The translations under genes were made by a program, and so were the position numbers. A DNA stretch of 64,000 nt from Lysobacteraceae bacterium NML95-0200 (GTDB taxonomy: Bacteria > Pseudomonadota > Gammaproteobacteria > Xanthomonadales > Xanthomonadaceae): positions 1-64,000 of the forward strand of contig NWQQ01000009.1 of the NCBI GenBank assembly GCA_002798255.1, in the 5' to 3' direction. Positions 56,914 through 64,000 of the stretch are shown piece by piece. The first letter of the stretch is position 1. Every line of letters begins with the position of its first letter. Under the pieces are notes generated by a model. The model was not told where the DNA came from and ran no database searches. It worked only from the letters and a program-made list of their open reading frames with translations.

Positions 56914-59900
56914 GTTTCAACACGCGTGCCCGCGCAAGGCGGGCATACACGTGACGGGTGAAGCTGCTTGACGGCGAAGGCTTCAACTCACGTGCCCGCA
57001 CGAGGCGGGCACGTATAACCACATCACAAAGTGATGCAAAAGAGCAGTTTCAACTCACGTGCCCGCATGAGGCGGGCACCTGGATGCGCGCGCGGCCGAG
57101 CGTTTCCGTGGGTTTCAACTCACGTGCCCGCATGAGGCGGGCACAACCGTACCATCACGGAAGTTCACGCCATTGAAGTCGTTTCAACTCACGTGCCCGC
57201 ATGAGGCGGGCACAACCGTACCATCACGGAAGTTCACGCCATTGAAGTCGTTTCAACTCACGTGCCCGCATGAGGCGGGCACAGCTGGCCGTGGCACACC
57301 GACAACGTGCATGGGCGTTTCAACTCACGTGCCCGCATGAGGCGGGCACTCACGCGCCACTGCGGCCAGGTCAATCACCGGCCAGTTTCAACTCACGTGC
57401 CCGCATGAGGCGGGCACGCCGGTAATTAATGTTTTAGGTTCAGTGATATATGTTTCAACTCACGTGCCCGCATGAGGCGGGCACTCGGGCTGTCCGGGGC
57501 GCGGAGCGAGGATCTAGCCAGTTTCAACTCACGTGCCCGCATGAGGCGGGCACCGCGAGCACCTCGTTTACACGGCTCAAAGCCACCGTTTCAACTCACG
57601 TGCCCGCATGAGGCGGGCACTCGACCCGCAAATCGACATCTGGGCGGTGGCAAAACGTTTCAACTCACGTGCCCGCATGAGGCGGGCACGCAATGACCGG
57701 CAATCTGCCGCGCAACGCATGGAGTTTCAACTCACGTGCCCGCATGAGGCGGGCACTCCATGTGTCCGCTGCGGTTGCCGCCGTGACGGGTTTCAACTCA
57801 CGTGCCCGCATGAGGCGGGCACTTGCACGCGTGCAAACTCTGAATGCAGGTTATTAAAGTTTCAACTCACGTGCCCGCACGAGGCGGGCACCTTCAAGGA
57901 GCGCCAGCGCCTGTTCAAGGTGCCGCGGTTTCAACTCACGTGCCCGCACGAGGCGGGCACCGGACCGCTGGCAGATTTACCCCGAGTACCGCAAGTTTCA
58001 ACTCACGTGCCCGCACGAGGCGGGCACCGGGCGGCAGGTCAGCAAGGAGCGCAGGCGGCTTGCGTTTCAACTCACGTGCCCGCACGAGGCGGGCACTCGC
58101 TGTCACGCTGGGCAGCGGATGTGCGCGGGGTGTTTCAACTCACGTGCCCGCACGAGGCGGGCACGATGCCTCGGTGGATAGCCTCAGCCCGACCGAGCGT
58201 TTCAACTCACGTGCCCGCACGAGGCGGGCACACCTGTCTGCCGTGGAGGTGCTGGGAAATGCCTGGTTTCAACTCACGTGCCCGCACGAGGCGGGCACTT
58301 GCCATCCATGCGCCCCGGCGTAATCAGGTCACGTTTCAACTCACGTGCCCGCACGAGGCGGGCACCGCCAGCCAGACCCGCGCTTGTGTTTGCAGATGAG
58401 TTTCAACTCACGTGCCCGCACGAGGCGGGCACAATCGGCTGACGGCTTGAACCATTCCGGCACGCCAGTTTCAACTCACGTGCCCGCACGAGGCGGGCAC
58501 TGGGCGTGGTGGCCGACGTGCCAAAATTTTGTGACGTTTCAACTCACGTGCCCGCACGAGGCGGGCACGCACCGCTGACGGCTGGGGCGAACCCGGCAGC
58601 GAGTTTCAACTCACGTGCCCGCACGAGGCGGGCACCCGCAGGTGCGGGGACTATCACAACCGTTTCCCTCGTTTCAACTCACGTGCCCGCACGAGGCGGG
58701 CACCCGGGACAAACCCCAGCCCCATGTCCCGGCAGCGTTTCAACTCACGTGCCCGCACGAGGCGGGCACGCATGGCGCACGAGGCGTACAAGTTTTGGAC
58801 GGGTGTTTCAACTCACGTGCCCGCACGAGGCGGGCACCTTCGCCGTCAAGCAGTTTCACGCGCCAGCTATAGTTTCAACTCACGTGCCCGCACGAGGCGG
58901 GCACTGCGCGGCAAAGCCATCGAGGAGTCGCTCTATGCCTGTTTCAACTCACGTGCCCGCACGAGGCGGGCACTCGATCCACTCCTGCATCTCTGGATCG
59001 GTCTTGGCGTTTCAACTCACGTGCCCGCACGAGGCGGGCACTGTTGCGGCGGGAACAGCCCCTTGACCTGCACAACGTTTCAACTCACGTGCCCGCACGA
59101 GGCGGGCACACAAACTCGTCGAGACTATTACCTACGACGACGTGTTTCAACTCACGTGCCCGCACGAGGCGGGCACTCCACGGGCGGCAATGGGATATAT
59201 ATCTCGCCATTGTTTCAACTCACGTGCCCGCACGAGGCGGGCACTCGCACGATTTTTGTCCTATCGTGCGAGAGGTGTGTGTTTCAACTCACGTGCCCGC
59301 ACGAGGCGGGCACGCCTTCCTGGCCAAGCACTACACTGGCGTGATCGGTTTCAACTCACGTGCCCGCACGAGGCGGGCACGCCTTCCTGGCCAAGCACTA
59401 CACTGGCGTGATCGGTTTCAACTCACGTGCCCGCACGAGGCGGGCACGCTGCTGATACGCGAGGGACGGCACACGCTGGATGTTTCAACTCACGTGCCCG
59501 CACGAGGCGGGCACTCGACAACATCTCACGGCAGTTATTTACCATGTCGTTTCAACTCACGTGCCCGCACGAGGCGGGCACTCATTCCCGGCGACCAGGC
59601 GCTTGCGCATCTGGAAGTTTCAACTCACGTGCCCGCACGAGGCGGGCACCCCCTGGTTTTACAGCAGTAAAAAGCGCACTGCGTTTCAACTCACGTGCCC
59701 GCACGAGGCGGGCACCAGGCCGCCTTGTTCATCATCGGCGGCTTGAGCGGTTTCAACTCACGTGCCCGCACGAGGCGGGCACCCAACTCGGCATCAGGGA
59801 GGACTTCAGGTGGCCGGGTTTCAACTCACGTGCCCGCACGAGGCGGGCACGCCATCCGGCAAAACGTCAGGAAATGCCCGGCCAGTTTCAACTCACGTGC

Positions 59901-62900
59901 CCGCACGAGGCGGGCACGGGTTGCCGATGATATAGCGGCCCGTGGTGTCCTTCAGTTTCAACTCACGTGCCCGCACGAGGCGGGCACCTGTCCTCAAGCT
60001 CCCGAACCTCGTCCCGAGTCAGTTTCAACTCACGTGCCCGCACGAGGCGGGCACTTGAGCTGCTAAAGCTGTTGTAGCTTTTGGGCGGTTTCAACTCACG
60101 TGCCCGCACGAGGCGGGCACCTTTTGAGTCTTGGAGCTTGACCCGCCATTTGTAGTTTCAACTCACGTGCCCGCACGAGGCGGGCACGTTTGCGGCCTAT
60201 CGACACAATGGTCAAACTCAAGTTTCAACTCACGTGCCCGCACGAGGCGGGCACAGCGTTTGCAGCTCAATCATGATTTTTGCCCACAAAGTTTCAACTC
60301 ACGTGCCCGCACGAGGCGGGCACTAGTTGACCGTGTCATTTCTGCCGTTGGCACACAGTTTCAACTCACGTGCCCGCACGAGGCGGGCACTGCTCACGGT
60401 TGCGGAAAAGGTAGGCAGCCATCGGTTTCAACTCACGTGCCCGCACGAGGCGGGCACTGATGACTGCGCCGCAGCTCTCCGAGTATCTGGGTTTCAACTC
60501 ACGTGCCCGCACGAGGCGGGCACGCATTGTGAAAGTGAGTCTCGGCGATAGCCTTGGCGTTTCAACTCACGTGCCCGCACGAGGCGGGCACATGCCTCGT
60601 AACGGGTGATTTCGCCAATCAGCGAGTTTCAACTCACGTGCCCGCACGAGGCGGGCACGCTCAAATTGCGCCTAATATCCAGTGGCTGGACAGTTTCAAC
60701 TCACGTGCCCGCACGAGGCGGGCACTGATGGTGATGGTGCGTCCTGCGCCCGAGCCACTGTTTCAACTCACGTGCCCGCACGAGGCGGGCACTCACGCCA
60801 ATGGCTGTTGCGCGGGCAGCATCCGGTTTCAACTCACGTGCCCGCACGAGGCGGGCACGCTGGTTATCTACGCAGCCAGCGCCGCGACACTGGTTTCAAC
60901 TCACGTGCCCGCACGAGGCGGGCACCGCTCCACACCTTGGCTTTCTTCACGCACGATACAGTTTCAACTCACGTGCCCGCACGAGGCGGGCACGGCTTCT
61001 TCCCGGTGCGTATGGCAGGCGTTCTCGAAGTTTCAACTCACGTGCCCGCACGAGGCGGGCACGGGCCGCATTTCCCAGCGTTTGCCGGTTTTGCGGGTTT
61101 CAACTCACGTGCCCGCACGAGGCGGGCACGCCTGGAGGAGCTGGCTCGCGCCGCCGAGAGGAGTTTCAACTCACGTGCCCGCACGAGGCGGGCACATACA
61201 CAACAATCAAGCCTTGACCCGCTCATCACGTTTCAACTCACGTGCCCGCACGAGGCGGGCACGATGAGGTGCGGCAGGCGATGATGGCCGCTATCCAGTT
61301 TCAACTCACGTGCCCGCACGAGGCGGGCACCGAGGCCGTATCTGCCAGCATTGCCCAGGCCATCGTTTCAACTCACGTGCCCGCACGAGGCGGGCACCTC
61401 GTGCCCAAGGTGCTCAGCGCGGTGATGCAGCGTTTCAACTCACGTGCCCGCACGAGGCGGGCACGCGGTTTTACTACCTGCAAAAATTGGCATTCGGTGG
61501 TTTCAACTCACGTGCCCGCACGAGGCGGGCACCATTAGGTTACCCAGCGTTCAGGATATTTAGTGTCGGTTTCAACTCACGTGCCCGCACGAGGCGGGCA
61601 CGCTGTGGATGTGAGGCCAGCAGTCGCATGAGACGTTTCAACTCACGTGCCCGCACGAGGCGGGCACTTGGCGTGGGTGGTAGCGGCTTCTTCGGTCAAG
61701 TGTTTCAACTCACGTGCCCGCACGAGGCGGGCACTCAACGTGTACATGCTCTTCAATGAGGCCACGCAGGTTTCAACTCACGTGCCCGCACGAGGCGGGC
61801 ACTGACCGTGTTTACATAGTCCGATGCGTTTTTGTTGTTTCAACTCACGTGCCCGCACGAGGCGGGCACGCGGCAGCGGATGTGCTGGCGCCAGTAGTCG
61901 TGGGTTTCAACTCACGTGCCCGCACGAGGCGGGCACCCACCGGGTCAGCAGCCGTTGCATCGGACTGCCGGTTTCAACTCACGTGCCCGCACGAGGCGGG
62001 CACTCGGCAATTGCAGCGGCCTGACGCTGACCCCGCAAGTTTCAACTCACGTGCCCGCACGAGGCGGGCACGCGTCAGCATGACCAACGGTGGCGGCATG
62101 TTTACGTTTCAACTCACGTGCCCGCACGAGGCGGGCACTCGCCTAGCTGGCGGCCTTTCTCATAGATGCGCAGTTTCAACTCACGTGCCCGCACGAGGCG
62201 GGCACTTTGTCACCTTCTGTTTTTTGCACGTAGGAAACAGTTTCAACTCACGTGCCCGCACGAGGCGGGCACGTGCCAGCGCCACGGTGTTTTTCAACTT
62301 GGGCGATGTTTCAACTCACGTGCCCGCACGAGGCGGGCACCGAGACAGACAGCCATGCCTACGCCGCGCGGGCAGTTTCAACTCACGTGCCCGCACGAGG
62401 CGGGCACATGATGTCAGCCATGCGCTCGTACTCGGCCCACGGTTTCAACTCACGTGCCCGCACGAGGCGGGCACTCGGCACCTCATCGGTGTTTTTCGGG
62501 CGATTGGCGTTTCAACTCACGTGCCCGCACGAGGCGGGCACGCTCCAAATATTTAACCGCATCCATTGTCACGTCAGTTTCAACTCACGTGCCCGCACGA
62601 GGCGGGCACGTATCGTTTTGCCCGATTACAGTTTCAATCGTGCGTTTCAACTCACGTGCCCGCACGAGGCGGGCACCGGATGCTCTCGCTTATCCGGGAA
62701 GACCTGAAGCGTTTCAACTCACGTGCCCGCACGAGGCGGGCACACATCCATTTGCCAGACAACGGTTAAACCACGAGCGTTTCAACTCACGTGCCCGCAC
62801 GAGGCGGGCACGTGTGTGACGACGTGTTGGTGTGTCGAGCATCGACCGTTTCAACTCACGTGCCCGCACGAGGCGGGCACTGCCCAACATCATGCGTGGC

Positions 62901-63083
62901 CGTTTTGCGGTGCTGGTTTCAACTCACGTGCCCGCACGAGGCGGGCACTCCGTGTGCTGGTCGGCGTATTTGCCACCGTTAAGTTTCAACTCACGTGCCC
63001 GCACGAGGCGGGCACGGCGGTGGGGTCTGCCCGCCGGTGCCGCCGGGCGAGTTTCAACTCACGTGCCCGCACGAGGCGGGCAC
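56914..63083 (-). CRISPR. large CRISPR array, about 92 repeats of 33 bp and 91 spacers
   Basis: I counted about 92 repeat starts by eye, with a mean unit of about 67 bp and spacers of roughly 33-36 bp. The first two repeats on the low-coordinate side (56914, 56980) are degenerate; the last (63051-63083) is perfect. Read on the minus strand, the repeat starts GTGCCCGC, has a 5-base loop CTCGT, then GCGGGCAC (a perfect 8-bp stem), and ends in GTTGAAAC. This end is typical of the 5' handle of type I-C and some type III crRNAs; the 33-bp length suits I-C better. Degenerate repeats mark the old end, so the leader should be at the high-coordinate side and transcription on the minus strand. Twelve repeats from 57047 to 57822 have loop CTCAT instead. 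Two spacers are duplicated in adjacent units. No cas gene is in the window. Confidence 0.97.
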
Positions 63084-63300
63084 GGCCTCTTGTATAACCC
63101 AAGCAACACAAGGCCTAAAGCATCCTGGTTCGCTAACAGCATCACAAAAGACATTCCGCAAGTGTAAGGCAACTTCTTCAGCCACACTTATCTCCTCCAA
63201 CCATCTGTTTTCAAAGAGCTTGAAGAAATCGCTAAGCTGCCCATATTTTCATGAGAACCACAGATTAGCGATTCATACAATCAACGTATTCTGAAACACA
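63084..63300 (-). promoter_or_regulatory. probable CRISPR leader
   Basis: AT-richer sequence without a gene lies directly beside the last perfect repeat, on the side expected from repeat orientation and from decay at the other end. The first ~30 bases contain an imperfect dyad (GGCC...TTGT / ACAA-GGCC). A 9-bp inverted repeat AATCGCTAA / TTAGCGATT lies at 63227-63235 and 63265-63273. No promoter hexamers can be named with confidence. Confidence 0.6.
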
Positions 63301-63392
63301 TCCACCGCTGCCTTCGCACCGTGATGCCCCACCTTCCCCCGCCATTTACTATCCAGATGGTGACCTACCACCTTTAGCCCCACCAATTAAAT

Positions 63393-63551
63393 CTAGATGT
63401 AGTTTCTCAACACGTTGTACCCCACAAAGCCCAGCCGGGTCGCTGGTGGCAAGTTCTCCATGGCCGAGTGAGGTCGATGGAAGTTGTAATGATGCATCCA
63501 AGGTGCCAGCTCCTGGGCGCGATGCGCTGAGCTGGGATACCGATACGCATA
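63393..63551 (-). pseudogene. C-terminal remnant of an IS481-type transposase
   Basis: Read on the minus strand it encodes AQELAPWMHHYNFHRPHSAM then ENLPPATRLGF and ends NVLRNYI with a stop at 63393-63395. The HHYNFHRPHSA block is the conserved end of IS481-family transposases. The N-terminal and catalytic parts are missing, cut by the next element at about 63552. The stretch 63301-63392 shows no recognisable feature. Confidence 0.8.
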
Positions 63552-64000
63552 GAGCGTGTTATGAACTTTGTGCCAATCGAATCAAGGGCATGGCATTGGG
63601 TAACATGAGAATGGCGAAGACCACAAAGTGCAATCCCCCCAGTACGTCCGGCAATCGTTCGTAATCACGGGACAGGCGCCTGAAGCGGGCAAGCCAGCCA
63701 AAGCTGCGTTCCACTACCCAGCGCCTTGGCAGCAGAACAAACCCCTTTTTCGCTTCGCGCAACTTCACCACCTCCAGGGCAATGCCGTTTTGCGCCGCCG
63801 CATCCCGGGCTTTTTGCCCCGTGTAGCCTTGATCTGCCCAAGCCTTGCGCACGCGCTTTCCCGTTGCCTGTTGCACCGCCTGGCACAGCGCATCGACATC
63901 GCGCTCCTGGGTGTTGGCGGGCGTGACATGCAAGGCCAGCAAATGCCCCAGCGTGTCCACAGCCATGTGTACCTTGGAGCCTTTGCGGCGCTTGTAGCCG
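63552..64000 (-). mobile_element. IS5-family insertion sequence, partial (continues past window end)
   Basis: The element begins at about 63552 (GAGCGTGTTATGAAC, an end resembling IS5-type terminal repeats), where the IS481 remnant is interrupted. Its transposase runs off the window. It is a different IS5 subgroup from the copy at 36915. Confidence 0.8.
63559..64000 (-). CDS. IS5-family transposase, C-terminal part, truncated by window edge
   Basis: The frame is open to the window end: [20 protein letters not shown], then [16 protein letters not shown] (second catalytic Asp) and [20 protein letters not shown] (catalytic Glu block). It ends LIRLAQSS with a stop at 63559-63561. The first catalytic Asp is in the AVDT region or just before, near the edge. 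Intact as far as visible. Confidence 0.88.
   Translation of the reverse strand, partial: GYKRRKGSKVHMAVDTLGHLLALHVTPANTQERDVDALCQAVQQATGKRVRKAWADQGYTGQKARDAAAQNGIALEVVKLREAKKGFVLLPRRWVVERSFGWLARFRRLSRDYERLPDVLGGLHFVVFAILMLPNAMPLIRLAQSS

Noticed and set aside
56914-63083. Spacers that target genes inside this window
   Set aside because: None noticed on reading, but a full comparison could not be made by eye; an alignment of all spacers to the window is needed.
57000-63100. Many ORFs of 60-280 residues with repeated ARGGH, QLTCPHEAGT or NSRARTRRA
   Set aside because: They are translations of the CRISPR repeat in three frames with spacers between. The repeats are not a protein feature.

Overview
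The window looks like a chromosome segment of a gammaproteobacterium, most likely Xanthomonadales (Lysobacterales). The evidence is the gene content: glnS, class Ia nrdAB, miaA-hfq-hflX-hflK-hflC, and a galU / nucleotide-sugar epimerase / lapB / ihfB / rpsA / cmk cluster. A zinc-ligand-poor L36 protein of the Xanthomonas kind also fits. This assignment rests on remembered protein families and gene order, not on a search.

Layout. (1) 1-5950: the 3' half of an RHS/YD-repeat polymorphic toxin gene, followed by displaced RHS C-terminal modules, each with its own AT-rich tip and a small candidate immunity gene. One tip carries a HExxH zinc-protease motif. The train is ended by a decayed IS3-family element (5951-7152) and a second IS3-type fragment. 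(2) 7361-13841: an AT-rich minus-strand surface-polysaccharide operon (ABC-2 permease, Wzt-like ATPase, HAD protein, two-domain glycosyltransferase, polysaccharide pyruvyl transferase-like protein), probably horizontally acquired. (3) 13956-36802: housekeeping genes. These are a DMT exporter with a DUF2007 partner, glnS, a DUF2946 / TonB copper-receptor pair, a nucleoside deaminase, rlmM, nrdAB behind a pair of NrdR-like boxes, a thioesterase, a lepA-lepB-lepB-DUF4845-rnc run, hflC/hflK/hflX/hfq/miaA and putP. (4) 36915-37766: an IS5-family element with perfect 20-bp ends. (5) 37824-55458: a dadA-like oxidase, slyD, two NlpC/P60 hydrolases, a NUDIX enzyme, tRNA-Arg(CCT), an ALDH7-type dehydrogenase, DUF4190, pyrD-murB-DMT, then the minus-strand cell-envelope and translation block from cmk down to galU. 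(6) 55544-56786: a broken transposase and rpmJ. (7) 56914-63083: a very large CRISPR array of about 92 repeats, whose leader appears to lie at the high-coordinate end. (8) 63393-64000: transposase remnants on the leader side. No cas gene is visible.

How the parts work together. Regions 1, 2 and 7 are the accessory, conflict-related parts: contact toxins and immunities, variable surface polysaccharide, and phage defence. All three are bordered by insertion sequences. The core regions are ordinary and largely organised in overlapping, translationally coupled operons, for example lapB / GT4 transferase / epimerase and pyrD / murB / DMT.
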